Assembly: GCA_017938315.1 (NCBI GenBank)
Contig: JAGBBV010000018.1
Span: 1 to 61,834 of the forward strand
Origin: Lachnospiraceae bacterium
Lineage (GTDB): Bacteria > Bacillota > Clostridia > Lachnospirales > Lachnospiraceae
Length of the DNA stretch: 61,834 nucleotides
Reading direction: 5' to 3'
The notes below the pieces were generated by a model. That model was not told the DNA's origin and ran no database searches. It was given only the letters and a program-made list of their open reading frames with translations. Position 1 is the first letter of the stretch. The number at the start of each line of letters is the position of its first letter. The position numbers and the translations under genes were made by a program. Shown here piece by piece: positions 7,310 to 16,658 of the stretch.

Positions 7310-8997
7310 TTGTAGGAATTGACCTTGGGACCACAAACAGTCTGGTAGCCTATTATACCGAAGATGGTCCTCAAATTATACCGAATAGGTTAGGCAGGCG
7401 TCTGACCCCTTCGGTTGTTAGTATGGATGAGGATGAGCAGATTTACGTGGGGGATTTGGCCGTGGAGAGAAATCTGCTTTATCCCGGAAGTGGAGCAAGT
7501 GTTTTTAAAAGAGATATGGGTAGTCAGAAAAAATTTCAATTGCTTCACAAAACCTTTACGGCAGAGGAGTTATCTTCCTTTGTTCTTCGAGCACTTAAAG
7601 AGGATGCGGAGCATTACTTGGGAGAAGAAGTGACAGAGGCTGTTATCAGCGTACCGGCGTATTTTAATGATGCCAGAAGGCGTGCGACCAAAAGAGCCGG
7701 AGAGCTTGCGGGACTAAAGGTAGAGAGAATTATCAGTGAGCCTACGGCAGCAGCGATTGCTTATGGGCTTTATCAAAATAAAGAGCATTCACGTTTTTTG
7801 GTATTTGATTTAGGCGGCGGTACTTTTGATGTGTCCATTTTGGAGCATTTTGATACAATCCTCGAGGTTCGGGCTGTAGCGGGTGATAATTTCCTTGGCG
7901 GGGAAGATTTCACAGCGGTGATTGAAGATATGTTTTTTGAAAAATATCCGCAGTTTAATCCCGTAATAATAAATGAAAAAACTATGCGTCATATTCACAA
8001 GCAGGCCGAACTTTGTAAAATGGGATTTGCAGACAATAAAAAAAGTATTATGACCTGCAAAATAGGAGAAGAAGTTTTTTCGCTTACAGTAGAATTGTCA
8101 CAATATGAAGCGGCATGTGAGGATCTTCTGGATAAGATTCGTCAGCCTGTAAAGCGTAGTCTTTCAGACGCACATATCAGGCTATCAGATATTGATAAAG
8201 TAGTTTTGGTAGGTGGTGCTACCAAAAGTCCTGTAATTCGCAGATTTGTAAGCAAATTGTTCAGGGCTTTGCCTGATACTAATATTAATCCGGATGAAGC
8301 AGTTGCTATGGGTGCAGCAATTCAGGGGGCGATGAAAGAGCGAAAGGATTCTATAAAAGAAATTATTTTAACGGATGTTTGTCCTTTTACTCTCGGTACA
8401 GAAGTTGTAAAGGAATGGGAGCAGGGATATTTTGAAAATGGTGTTTTTTGTCCTATAATTGAGAGAAATACAGTAATCCCTGCCAGCAGGACGGAACGAT
8501 TATACACAGTTCATGACAATCAAACGAAAATCAGAGTAAATGTGCTTCAGGGAGAAAGTCGTTTTGCAGCTAATAACCTGCCACTGGGTGAACTAATGAT
8601 AGAAGTACCTGCTGCAAAGGCAGGAGAGGAAGCTGTGGATGTAACCTATACCTATGATATTAATTCTATTTTAGAGGTAGAGGTAAAGGTAGTGTCAACA
8701 CAGAAGAAAGAGAAGCAAATATTTTGCGGAAGTAATGTTGATATGACAGAGGAAGAAATTAAAGAACGTTTTGATACGTTGTCTTATTTAAAAATTCATC
8801 CAAGAGACAGAGAAGAAAATAAATATCTGCTTCTGAGAGGAGAAAGGATATACGAAGAAAGCCTGGGAGAAAAGCGTCAGTATTTGCAAACCGCATTGCA
8901 TAAATATGAGAAGGCATTGGATACTTATGATCCGGGAGTCATAGAGGAAGCAAAGAAAGAGTTTAAAGATTTTTTGGAGGAACTGGAGGACTTCTAG
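7306..8997 (+). CDS. Hsp70-family chaperone ATPase, short form (HscC-like)
   Basis: Hsp70 protein of 563 residues, shorter than DnaK (~610-640). The nucleotide-binding domain is complete: phosphate-1 motif GIDLGTTNS (residues 4-12), VPAYFNDARR, phosphate-2 FDLGGGTFDVS and adenosine motif VLVGGATKSPVIR. A substrate-binding beta-domain follows from about residue 350 (TIPAS-type linker region ERNTVIPASRTE). The C-terminal lid is reduced to a charged helix ending EEAKKEFKDFLEELEDF. It overlaps the J/TPR gene by four bases and its TAG shares a base with the next gene's GTG. A dedicated, non-housekeeping Hsp70 acting with that J/TPR protein is the likely role. Confidence 0.9.
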   Translation: MIVGIDLGTTNSLVAYYTEDGPQIIPNRLGRRLTPSVVSMDEDEQIYVGDLAVERNLLYPGSGASVFKRDMGSQKKFQLLHKTFTAEELSSFVLRALKEDAEHYLGEEVTEAVISVPAYFNDARRRATKRAGELAGLKVERIISEPTAAAIAYGLYQNKEHSRFLVFDLGGGTFDVSILEHFDTILEVRAVAGDNFLGGEDFTAVIEDMFFEKYPQFNPVIINEKTMRHIHKQAELCKMGFADNKKSIMTCKIGEEVFSLTVELSQYEAACEDLLDKIRQPVKRSLSDAHIRLSDIDKVVLVGGATKSPVIRRFVSKLFRALPDTNINPDEAVAMGAAIQGAMKERKDSIKEIILTDVCPFTLGTEVVKEWEQGYFENGVFCPIIERNTVIPASRTERLYTVHDNQTKIRVNVLQGESRFAANNLPLGELMIEVPAAKAGEEAVDVTYTYDINSILEVEVKVVSTQKKEKQIFCGSNVDMTEEEIKERFDTLSYLKIHPRDREENKYLLLRGERIYEESLGEKRQYLQTALHKYEKALDTYDPGVIEEAKKEFKDFLEELEDF

Positions 8998-9710
8998 TGC
9001 AGAAGAATATTGTATTTGAAGATGAACATATTATAGTGGCGTACAAGCCCGCAGGGATTGCCACGCAGACGGCACGCTTAGGACAGCAGGACATGGTAAG
9101 TGAGCTGAAGAATTATCTGGCACGCAAGCCGGAGAACAAAGGAAAAGGAGAACCCTACCTTGGCCTTGTACACAGATTAGACCAGCCTGTTGCCGGAATT
9201 TTAGCTTTTGCTAAAACGAAGCAGGCAGCAGCGTCCCTAAGTAAGCAGATTACAGAGGGGACATTTCATAAATACTATTATGCCATTGTATATGGAAGAT
9301 TGAAGAATGAGAATGGAACGTTAAACGATTATCTCTACAAGGACGGAAAAACCAATATGTCTTTGGTGGTAAAAAAAGATTTTCCCGAAGCCAAGGAAGC
9401 GAGGCTTTTCTATCAGCAAAAGCAAACACTAATGGTGCTTGAGGCACAGCAGGAAGCATCTCTTGTGGAAATTGAACTTTTTACGGGAAGACATCATCAG
9501 ATCCGTGTGCAGATGGCCAATGCAGATATGCCCCTTCTTGGTGACAGTAAATACGGGACTGAAGAAAGCAAAGAATTCAGTAGAGAGATTGGATGTAGAA
9601 ATGTAGCGCTTTGTGCATGTAAATTAGTTTTTAAACATCCTGCTACGAACAAAGAGGTTTGTTTTGAAAAACAGCCGGAAGAGGAAATTTTTAAGCCTTT
9701 TTTATCATAA
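8997..9710 (+). CDS. RluA-family pseudouridine synthase
   Basis: Isomerises uridine to pseudouridine in rRNA or tRNA. The catalytic motif is HRLDQPVAG (around residues 57-65, Asp as nucleophile), preceded by VAYKPAGIATQ and followed by the K-x-Y-x-A-x-V core (HKYYYAIVYGRL) and GRHHQIRVQMA. At 237 residues it lacks an N-terminal S4 domain, as in the TruC/RluC-like short members. The GTG start overlaps the Hsp70 stop by one base and has GGAGGA seven bases before it. Target position in RNA cannot be predicted. Confidence 0.9.
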   Translation: MQKNIVFEDEHIIVAYKPAGIATQTARLGQQDMVSELKNYLARKPENKGKGEPYLGLVHRLDQPVAGILAFAKTKQAAASLSKQITEGTFHKYYYAIVYGRLKNENGTLNDYLYKDGKTNMSLVVKKDFPEAKEARLFYQQKQTLMVLEAQQEASLVEIELFTGRHHQIRVQMANADMPLLGDSKYGTEESKEFSREIGCRNVALCACKLVFKHPATNKEVCFEKQPEEEIFKPFLS

Positions 9711-9717
9711 AAAAATG

Positions 9718-9765
9718 TAAATTACCCATACTACCTTTAAAAAGCGGTAGGATGGGTAATTTTTT
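9718..9765 (+). terminator. Strong intrinsic terminator
   Basis: AAATTACCCATACTACC pairs with GGTAGGATGGGTAATTT (one mismatch), followed by six T. The T-run touches the ATG of the next gene at 9766, so any transcript entering that gene from upstream would carry its start inside or next to the hairpin. Confidence 0.85.
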
Positions 9766-10812
9766 ATGGAAAAAAAGATGTTATCGGAAAATGGAAAAAA
9801 ATATTTAATGATTCTTGCCGTTATACTAGGTGTCTATTTATTCATGAAGTATATCTCTCCTGTGGTTTCCCCATTTATTATAGCCTTTTTCTTAGCCGGA
9901 TTTCTTAGCCGGTTGGCAGGTAAACTGCCGATGAAAGTAAAGAAGCCTTTTTTGGCAGGAACCATGCTGCTTTTATTTGTAATATTAATTTTTATTTTAA
10001 TCGGTAGTGTTTTTGTGGGGATTTGGAATAAAGGTGGTGAACTGGCAGGGCAGCTTACTATTTTACAAAATGATATGTACCTGCTATTGGGTGACTGTTG
10101 TGACCGATTGGAACAAAGCTTTGGTGTAGACGGAGAAGCTATAGAAGATTATGTGCTTCAGCAGATTAATCTTTTTGCAGAAAATATGGATGTCAATATA
10201 TTTCCGGTGGTTATGAATAAGTCAGTGGGATATATGAAAAACATTGTAGGAGTAGCGGCATACTTGGGAATCACTGTGGTTGCCGTGTTTTTACTTTTGA
10301 AGGACTACGAAAAAATCGTCCGTTGGATGATGGGAAATGAAGATTTAGACGGCATCTGGGAAATTGCCGATAAGGTGATCCAGTATATTAAAACCCATAT
10401 CAAAGCACAGGGAACAATTCTTCTTATTATCAGTATTTTATGTGCGGGGGTACTTAGCCTGCTTGGATTAAAAGGCAGTATTTTATATGGAATTCTTACC
10501 GGGATTATGGATTTACTGCCGTTTATCGGAACAGGAATTATGCTGATACCCCTCGCCCTGTTCCAATTGCTAAAGGCAAACTATATCCATGCGGCTGCCA
10601 TCTTCCTTTTGTACGGGGGATGTGTTTTGATCAGGGAGTTTTTAGAGCCGAAGCTGATTGGAAATAAAGTAGGAATCTGGCCGGTGGGAATTCTGTTTGC
10701 AGTATTTGTTGGAATACAGCTATTCGGGGTGTTTGGGATTATCAAAGGGCCTATTGGCTTTGTCATTATCTGCGAGACCTGCCGTTATTTATTTGAAAAA
10801 AAGGAGCCGTAA
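9766..10812 (+). CDS. AI-2E family / YtvI-like polytopic membrane protein
   Basis: Integral membrane protein of 348 residues with about eight helices in the arrangement of the AI-2E transporter (UPF0118) family: paired helices near residues 10-60, one near 65-90, a soluble loop of ~75 residues, then helices from 160 on, with the conserved late motif GILTGIMDLLPFIGTGIMLIP. Members include the B. subtilis sporulation protein YtvI and Na+/H+ antiporter-like proteins, so the substrate is open. The ATG abuts the terminator T-run; the only purine-rich SD candidate (GGATGGG, about ten bases upstream) lies in the hairpin stem. A second ATG at 9778 is possible. Confidence 0.8.
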   Translation: MEKKMLSENGKKYLMILAVILGVYLFMKYISPVVSPFIIAFFLAGFLSRLAGKLPMKVKKPFLAGTMLLLFVILIFILIGSVFVGIWNKGGELAGQLTILQNDMYLLLGDCCDRLEQSFGVDGEAIEDYVLQQINLFAENMDVNIFPVVMNKSVGYMKNIVGVAAYLGITVVAVFLLLKDYEKIVRWMMGNEDLDGIWEIADKVIQYIKTHIKAQGTILLIISILCAGVLSLLGLKGSILYGILTGIMDLLPFIGTGIMLIPLALFQLLKANYIHAAAIFLLYGGCVLIREFLEPKLIGNKVGIWPVGILFAVFVGIQLFGVFGIIKGPIGFVIICETCRYLFEKKEP

Positions 10813-10884
10813 TATTTACGGCAGGTTAAAAAATGATATAATGAACAAAGTAGAAAAGAATGCTGATATAAGGCAGGAAGACAG

Positions 10885-12429
10885 ATGAAAAAAAAGGCAG
10901 GGAGTATTTTTACAACTGCATATCTGGTGATTATGTTTTGTGTATATCCTTTTTATATAGAGAACGGGTATATCAACATAGGTGAGGCAAAAAATCATTT
11001 CTTTTTGTGCGTGACCATGGCGGCATGCGTTGTGTTTACAATTTTGTGTGTTGCAAGGTGCATAAGCGGGATTATGGACAAGCGAAGGAATGGGCAGCAC
11101 CTGATGATTGACTTTAACAAAGTATCCGGGATAGATTTGCTGGTGCTTCTTTTTGCAACGCAGATTTTCTTATCCTATGTTTCTTCAAATTATAAAGATA
11201 TAACGCTTTGGGGAGAAGAGGGATGGTATATGGGACTTGTACCCTTACTTCTTCTGTGTGGCATCTATTTTTTTATCTCCCGTTTATGGCAGGGTGATGT
11301 ACACTTGGCATACCTGATTATGGGAGCGTCAGCGGTGGTGTTTCTCCTGGGAATTTGTAACCGCTATTCCTTTTATCCAATCAGCCTTGCAGGTAGCCAG
11401 CCGGGATTTATCTCTACCTTGGGAAATATTAATTGGTTTTGCGGATTTTTATCCGTAGTGGCACCTATTGGGATAGGAATGTTTGTGATAGAGGACCATG
11501 TGTGGAAAAAGGCGGCAGCAGGTCTGTATGCTGTGATTACCTTTATGACCGGGTTTGTACAGGGAAGTGACAGTATATTTTTATGGTATTTTGCAGTTTT
11601 TTTCCTGCTACTTTGGATTGCTGTGGGAAAAAAAGAATATGTAAGAAACTTTTTTCTGCTCCTTACTTTATTTGGACTATCGGCACAGATGGTAAAAGTG
11701 CTTGGATTGTTTGCCGTGGATAATTATAACCATAGCGCGGAGGGACTTTGCGGATATTTTATGAGTAGCAGCATTTCCTTGTGGATAACCGGAATGGGTT
11801 TGGCAGGCTTTCTTCTTACGGGAAGAAACACAGAAGGAAAAAAAGAAATAGGACAGGGCGGAGCAAAGAAAGCAAAGGGCATTCTACTGGGAAGTGTGGT
11901 AGTAATTTTGCTAACATGGCTTATCATGTCAGTTATTCACACGAAGTCGGGAATTTCTTTTTTGCAGGGAAGAAGCCTGTTTATGTTAGATGGCAATTGG
12001 GGACATGGAAGAGGAACTGCCTTTTTAGCAGGAATAAAAACCTTTGTGGAATTACCCCCATTACAGAAGTTATTTGGGGTAGGACCGGATGGCTTTGCAT
12101 CTGCGGTCTACGGATTGCCGGAAATAGCGATTATGCTTCGTAGGGCTTTCGGCGAAGCAAGACTTACCAATGCACATAATGAAATCATAACGGGACTTAT
12201 CAATACAGGAATTTTTGGAGTTTTGCCATATGTAAGTTTGTTATTTACAGCAGTAAGCAAGTTTATAAAAAAGGGCAGAGAGCAGAGGGAGCTATATTTG
12301 CTTGCACTTTGTATCTTCGGCTATTTTATTCACAACATGGTAAGTTTCGCACAGGTACTTAATATTCCCTTCCTCTTTATGATTTTGGGAATGGGAGAAG
12401 CGATTTGCAGAAAGCAAAAAAACCTTTAA
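10885..12429 (+). CDS. O-antigen ligase/polymerase-like membrane protein
   Basis: Polytopic protein of 514 residues with about 12 hydrophobic segments. The late periplasmic loop followed by NAHNEIITGLINTGIFGVLP is the characteristic H/N-x-E motif region of the Wzy/WaaL O-antigen ligase superfamily, whose members polymerise or transfer surface glycans at the outer face of the membrane. In a Gram-positive cell the acceptor would be a wall or capsule polymer or a glycoprotein. The ATG overlaps a short upstream frame and has AGGCAGGAAG upstream. No glycosyltransferases lie beside it; the pseudaminic-type sugar genes are 13 kb away. Exact substrate unknown. Confidence 0.75.
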   Translation: MKKKAGSIFTTAYLVIMFCVYPFYIENGYINIGEAKNHFFLCVTMAACVVFTILCVARCISGIMDKRRNGQHLMIDFNKVSGIDLLVLLFATQIFLSYVSSNYKDITLWGEEGWYMGLVPLLLLCGIYFFISRLWQGDVHLAYLIMGASAVVFLLGICNRYSFYPISLAGSQPGFISTLGNINWFCGFLSVVAPIGIGMFVIEDHVWKKAAAGLYAVITFMTGFVQGSDSIFLWYFAVFFLLLWIAVGKKEYVRNFFLLLTLFGLSAQMVKVLGLFAVDNYNHSAEGLCGYFMSSSISLWITGMGLAGFLLTGRNTEGKKEIGQGGAKKAKGILLGSVVVILLTWLIMSVIHTKSGISFLQGRSLFMLDGNWGHGRGTAFLAGIKTFVELPPLQKLFGVGPDGFASAVYGLPEIAIMLRRAFGEARLTNAHNEIITGLINTGIFGVLPYVSLLFTAVSKFIKKGREQRELYLLALCIFGYFIHNMVSFAQVLNIPFLFMILGMGEAICRKQKNL

Positions 12430-12435
12430 AATCAG

Positions 12436-12464
12436 TTGACTTTATGAAATATTGCTTTTATAAT
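12436..12464 (+). promoter_or_regulatory. Promoter of the proS T-box transcript
   Basis: TTGACT, 17-base spacer, TATAAT: a near-consensus vegetative promoter placed just before the T-box leader. Confidence 0.75.
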
Positions 12465-12477
12465 CAGAGCATATTCA

Positions 12478-12740
12478 AATAGTGAGACGAAGCGAAGAAG
12501 AGGACTAGTACAGATAGGAACCTTCCAGAGAGAAAATCCCCTGTTTTATATAGGGAGCTGAAAGATTTTTAAGCGGAATATTTGGAACCTGCCTCGGAGC
12601 TCTGTATGTAAGGCGAAGCCGAAGTACAGCGTAGCACCGGCGATAACGGTAAGAAAAGAGAATGTGTATGCATTAATTAGGGTGGTACCGCCGGATTCCG
12701 GTCCCTTGTGGGGTGGAAGGCGAACCGCCCTTTTGTGATT
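12478..12740 (+). promoter_or_regulatory. T-box leader controlling proS (proline-responsive)
   Basis: A T-box RNA binds uncharged tRNA and chooses between antitermination and termination. The T-box core AGGGTGGTACCGCC is at 12679-12692, followed by a GGCGAACCGCCCTTTTG terminator arm ending near 12737. Stem I contains the usual AGTA and AGAGAG-like elements and GCTGAAAG; the trinucleotide after GGAA (CCT, 12588-12590) is the probable specifier codon and reads proline, matching the gene downstream. A second CCT at 12592 is an alternative. Confidence 0.9.
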
Positions 12741-12767
12741 ATTAGAGTTTGAAAAGGAGAGAGAAAA

Positions 12768-14198
12768 ATGGCTGACAAGAAATTAGTAGAAGCAATCACA
12801 TCCATGAACGAAGACTTTGCGCAGTGGTACACAGATGTGGTTAAAAAAGCAGAACTCATTGACTATTCCAACGTAAAAGGATGTATGGTAATTAAGCCTG
12901 CAGGATATGCTATTTGGGAAAATATCCAGAGACAGCTTGATGACAGATTCAAAGCAACAGGTGTTGAGAATGTATATATGCCCATGTTTATCCCTGAAAG
13001 TTTACTTCAGAAGGAAAAAGATCATGTAGAAGGATTTGCACCCGAAGTGGCATGGGTAACTCATGGCGGACTTAATCCCTTACAGGAGAGAATGTGTGTA
13101 AGACCTACGTCCGAAACACTTTTCTGTGATTTTTATAAGGGAGATATCCAGTCTTATCGTGACCTTCCCAAGGTTTACAACCAGTGGTGTAGCGTGGTTC
13201 GTTGGGAAAAAGAAACAAGACCATTTCTGCGTTCCAGAGAATTCCTTTGGCAGGAAGGACATACGGCTCATGCGACTGCAGAGGAAGCAGAGGCAAGAAC
13301 AGAGCAGATGTTAAACGTTTATGCTGATTTCTGCGAAGAAGTACTTGCTATCCCTGTCGTAAAGGGACGTAAAACAGACAAAGAAAAATTTGCAGGAGCA
13401 GAAGCTACTTATACCATCGAAGCACTGATGCATGATGGTAAAGCTCTTCAGTCCGGAACCAGCCATAACTTTGGCGACGGCTTTGCAAAAGCATTTGGAA
13501 TTCAGTTTACAGACAAAGATAATAAATTAAAATATGTACATCAGACATCATGGGGTATGTCTACCAGAATTATCGGTGCTATTATTATGGTGCATGGTGA
13601 TGATTCCGGTCTGGTACTTCCTCCTATGATTGCGCCTACTCAGGTGATGATTATTCCCATCCAGCAGAAGAAGGAAGGGGTACTTGACAAGGCCTATGAG
13701 CTTCGTGATAAACTTAGCAACTTCCGTGTAAAAGTAGATGATTCCGACAAGAGTCCCGGCTGGAAGTTCTCTGAGCAGGAAATGCGCGGAATTCCTATGC
13801 GTGTGGAAATCGGACCTAAGGATATTGAAGCAGGCAAGTGTGTAATTTGCCGCCGTGATAATGGCGAAAAGATTGAAGTTGCGTTAGATGAGTTAGAAGA
13901 AACCGTAGCAAAACTTCTTCCTCAGATTCAGGCAGATATGCTTGCAAAAGCAAAAGCCCACGTGGAAGAAAATACCTTTGTTGCAACCAATAAAGAAGAA
14001 TTTGTTAAGACCTTCGCTGAAAAATCCGGCTTTGTAAAAGCAATGTGGTGCGGCGAGAGAGAATGTGAAGAAAAGATTAAAGAAGATATGTCAGTAACAA
14101 GCCGTTGTATGCCTTTTACCCAGGAATGTTTATCCGAAAATTGTGTATACTGCGGAAAACCTGCAAAGAAAATGGTATATTGGGGCAGAGCTTACTAA
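12768..14198 (+). CDS. proS: Prolyl-tRNA synthetase, archaeal/eukaryotic-like (ProS type 3)
   Basis: Charges tRNA-Pro with proline in the cytoplasm. It has the class II core: motif 2 [20 protein letters not shown], preceded by VRPTSE, and motif 3 near [18 protein letters not shown], then an anticodon-binding domain and a zinc-type C-terminal domain ([19 protein letters not shown]) ending in the aromatic Tyr typical of this type (WGRAY). The length of 476 residues fits, and there is no bacterial editing insertion. Expression is controlled by the T-box leader directly upstream. An inverted repeat (GGCAGAGCTTA / TAAGCTCTGCC) spans its stop codon. Confidence 0.97.
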   Translation: MADKKLVEAITSMNEDFAQWYTDVVKKAELIDYSNVKGCMVIKPAGYAIWENIQRQLDDRFKATGVENVYMPMFIPESLLQKEKDHVEGFAPEVAWVTHGGLNPLQERMCVRPTSETLFCDFYKGDIQSYRDLPKVYNQWCSVVRWEKETRPFLRSREFLWQEGHTAHATAEEAEARTEQMLNVYADFCEEVLAIPVVKGRKTDKEKFAGAEATYTIEALMHDGKALQSGTSHNFGDGFAKAFGIQFTDKDNKLKYVHQTSWGMSTRIIGAIIMVHGDDSGLVLPPMIAPTQVMIIPIQQKKEGVLDKAYELRDKLSNFRVKVDDSDKSPGWKFSEQEMRGIPMRVEIGPKDIEAGKCVICRRDNGEKIEVALDELEETVAKLLPQIQADMLAKAKAHVEENTFVATNKEEFVKTFAEKSGFVKAMWCGERECEEKIKEDMSVTSRCMPFTQECLSENCVYCGKPAKKMVYWGRAY

Positions 14199-14255
14199 GC
14201 TCTGCCGCATAGGTGCACATAAGTGCGGGCATGGGAATATAAAGGATGATGAAAC

Positions 14256-15611
14256 ATGCACAGTACAACCGTAATACAATTACCCGAAAAGGTTAAATAC
14301 ATTATAGACACTATTATGGAGGCCGGCTACGAAGCATATGCTGTAGGCGGCTGTATTCGTGATTCTATTTTAGGCAGAATCCCTGACGATTGGGATATCA
14401 CTACCTCAGCATCGCCCTATCAGGTAAAGGAACTCTTTCCACGAACCTTGGATACCGGATTAAAACACGGCACCGTAACGGTCATGATGGATAAAGAAGG
14501 GTTTGAAGTAACTACCTACCGTATTGACGGAGAGTATGAAGACAGTCGGCATCCCAAGGAGGTTACGTTTACCTCCAATCTGGTAGAAGATTTAAAACGG
14601 CGTGACTTTACCATCAATGCCATGGCGTACAATGAAAAAGACGGACTGATAGATGTCTTTGAAGGCATGGAAGATATCCGGAGAAAGATGATTCGCTGTG
14701 TGGGAAGCCCCATGGAGCGCTTTACGGAAGATGCTCTTCGAATGATGCGTGCGGTACGCTTTTCGGCCCAGCTTGGCTATGCCATTGAAGAAGAAACTGC
14801 AAAAGCAATTAGTGTTCTTGCAGCCAATCTTAAGAAAATCAGTGCAGAGCGCATTCAGGTGGAATTGGTAAAGCTGGTAACTTCACCGAACCCCGATTTT
14901 TTGAGAATAGCTTATGAAACCGGTATTACAGCAGTCATTTTGCCGGAGTTTGATGCCTGTATGAAGACAGAACAAAATAATCCTCATCACTGCTACAGTG
15001 TAGGAGAACACACCTTAAAAGCAATGATGTCTGTGAAGGCAGATAAGGTACTTAGGCTTTCACTTTTGTTCCATGATATGGGAAAGCCCCAAAGACTTAC
15101 CATAGACGAAGCAGGTATTTCGCATTTTTACGGTCATCCGGTATTATCGGAAGAAATGGCGGGAAAAATACTGCACCGGCTCAAATTTGACAATGATACG
15201 ATTTACATGGTAAAGAAACTTGTTTTGTACCATGATTATGAGACCCAGGCTATGCCTGTGAAAGTGCGGCGTGCCATTATGAAAATCGGAGAAGATGTTT
15301 TTCCGTTATTATTTGATGTGAAACGTGCAGATATTGAAGCACAGAGTGATTATAAGAGAGAAGAAAAACTGCAAAAGCTATGTGCTGTCAAAGCAGTATA
15401 TGAGCAGGTATTAGAAGAAAAGCAGTGTGTTTCCTTAAAAACGCTTGCCGTTAGCGGAAGGGATTTAATGGAACAGGCAGGTATGTCTTCCGGAAAAGAA
15501 TTGGGAGAAATGCTAAAGATGCTTTTGGAAGTTGTAGTGGAAGATCCGTCTTTGAATAAAAAGGAAGTGCTGATTTCAAAGGCAAAAGAAATTTTGAAAA
15601 ATAGTAAGTAA
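14256..15611 (+). CDS. cca: CCA-adding tRNA nucleotidyltransferase with HD domain
   Basis: Adds or repairs the CCA end of tRNAs. Nucleotidyltransferase head: AYAVGGCIRDSILGR (about 27-41), DDWDITTSA with the two metal-binding Asp, and the RRDFTINAMA motif. It continues with the poly(A)-polymerase-like neck (RFTEDALRMMRAVRFSAQLG) and an HD domain (HHCYSVGEHTLKAM, LLFHDMGKP) as in long bacterial CCA enzymes. 451 residues. The separate tRNA genes at 30.6-30.8 kb lack an encoded CCA, so the activity is needed. ATG 14256 follows AAAGGATG. Confidence 0.95.
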   Translation: MHSTTVIQLPEKVKYIIDTIMEAGYEAYAVGGCIRDSILGRIPDDWDITTSASPYQVKELFPRTLDTGLKHGTVTVMMDKEGFEVTTYRIDGEYEDSRHPKEVTFTSNLVEDLKRRDFTINAMAYNEKDGLIDVFEGMEDIRRKMIRCVGSPMERFTEDALRMMRAVRFSAQLGYAIEEETAKAISVLAANLKKISAERIQVELVKLVTSPNPDFLRIAYETGITAVILPEFDACMKTEQNNPHHCYSVGEHTLKAMMSVKADKVLRLSLLFHDMGKPQRLTIDEAGISHFYGHPVLSEEMAGKILHRLKFDNDTIYMVKKLVLYHDYETQAMPVKVRRAIMKIGEDVFPLLFDVKRADIEAQSDYKREEKLQKLCAVKAVYEQVLEEKQCVSLKTLAVSGRDLMEQAGMSSGKELGEMLKMLLEVVVEDPSLNKKEVLISKAKEILKNSK

Positions 15612-15666
15612 TACTTTTGAAGACACCCTCATAAGATTAGATATGAATTGTATGGGGGTAACGAAT

Positions 15667-16650
15667 GTGAATGACAGATGTGTCAGCTTGCTTGAAAATT
15701 ATGAATTAGAATTGCTTCGCACCTCTAAGGGACGCGGAGCAATTCTTTGTGAAACGAATCAGGGAACCATGATTTTGAAGGAGTATATGGGTCACAAGGA
15801 AAAAAGTATTTTTCAAGATGAGGTCCTTTCCATGATCAGGGAGAATGGTTTCTTACAGATAGAGTCCATTATCAAGAATAAAGAGGGGGAGATTCTGACT
15901 ACAGATGTAGATGGCGCCTCTTATATAGTAAAGACATATTTTGAAGGAAGAGAATGTAATGTAAGGGATGGCAGGGAATGTCACCTTGCAATGGAAACCC
16001 TTGCCCGGTTTCATAAAGCATCAGTGGTAAACAAGGAATTACCTTTTGAAGGAAAATGCTTTACCATAGAGCAGGAATTTGAGAAACATAATAAAGAGCT
16101 TAAGAGAGCAAAAAAATTTTTAAAAGAAAAAAGTCAGAAGACAGATTTTGAGATATGCCTGCAAAAATGCTACGATTATTTTCTGGATATTGCCTTGTCG
16201 GTGGCGGAGGATTTTGAAAAGTATAAGGACGATGTGAAAAGCAAGGTGAAACTTATCTGCCACGGAGACTTCCAACATCATAATCTGCTACTGTCCGGAG
16301 ATAAGATGAATGTTATTAATTTGGAAAAGTGTATGCAGGACAGCCCGGCAAAAGATATCTGCCTGTTTTTGAGAAAACTGCTTGAAAAGAACAATTGGCA
16401 AAGGGAAAACGGCTTTACTCTTTTGGGTGCTTATGAAAAAGAAAATGCTCTTGCCAGGGAAGATTATTTGCAATTATATTACCGTTTGGCTTACCCCGAA
16501 AAGTTCTGGAAAATTGTCAATTTTTACTATAACTCCGGAAAAGCATGGATTCCCGGGAAAAATTATGAGAAATTATTAAAATTAAATGAACAGGAAGAGC
16601 AAAAAAATCTTTTTTTACAAGACTACAAGAAAAAATATGATATAATGTAA
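15667..16650 (+). CDS. CotS-family spore coat-associated protein (kinase-fold)
   Basis: Aminoglycoside-phosphotransferase-like protein of the CotS/YutH/YsxE group, which coats spores in bacilli and clostridia. N-terminal lobe: RGAILCETNQGTMILKEY. Catalytic-loop equivalent: LICHGDFQHHNLL (HGDxxxxN); the metal-binding Asp of the usual DFE/DFD motif appears as NLEKCMQDSP, so catalysis may be weak or lost. GTG at 15667 is preferred since GGGGG sits eight bases before it and the product then begins with the family-like VNDRCVSLLENYELE; ATG codons at 15643 and 15652 lack an SD. It stands alone between cca and a repeat-rich spacer. Confidence 0.8.
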   Translation: MNDRCVSLLENYELELLRTSKGRGAILCETNQGTMILKEYMGHKEKSIFQDEVLSMIRENGFLQIESIIKNKEGEILTTDVDGASYIVKTYFEGRECNVRDGRECHLAMETLARFHKASVVNKELPFEGKCFTIEQEFEKHNKELKRAKKFLKEKSQKTDFEICLQKCYDYFLDIALSVAEDFEKYKDDVKSKVKLICHGDFQHHNLLLSGDKMNVINLEKCMQDSPAKDICLFLRKLLEKNNWQRENGFTLLGAYEKENALAREDYLQLYYRLAYPEKFWKIVNFYYNSGKAWIPGKNYEKLLKLNEQEEQKNLFLQDYKKKYDIM

Positions 16651-16658
16651 TACAGGCA

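Noticed and set aside
10841-10888. 15-codon frame overlapping the O-antigen-ligase-like start, as a leader peptide
   Set aside because: No SD before its ATG and no regulatory codon run; probably chance.
14184-14206. Terminator of proS formed by the inverted repeat over its stop codon
   Set aside because: The 11-bp repeat is perfect but no T-run follows and cca begins 50 bases later; proS and cca may be co-transcribed.
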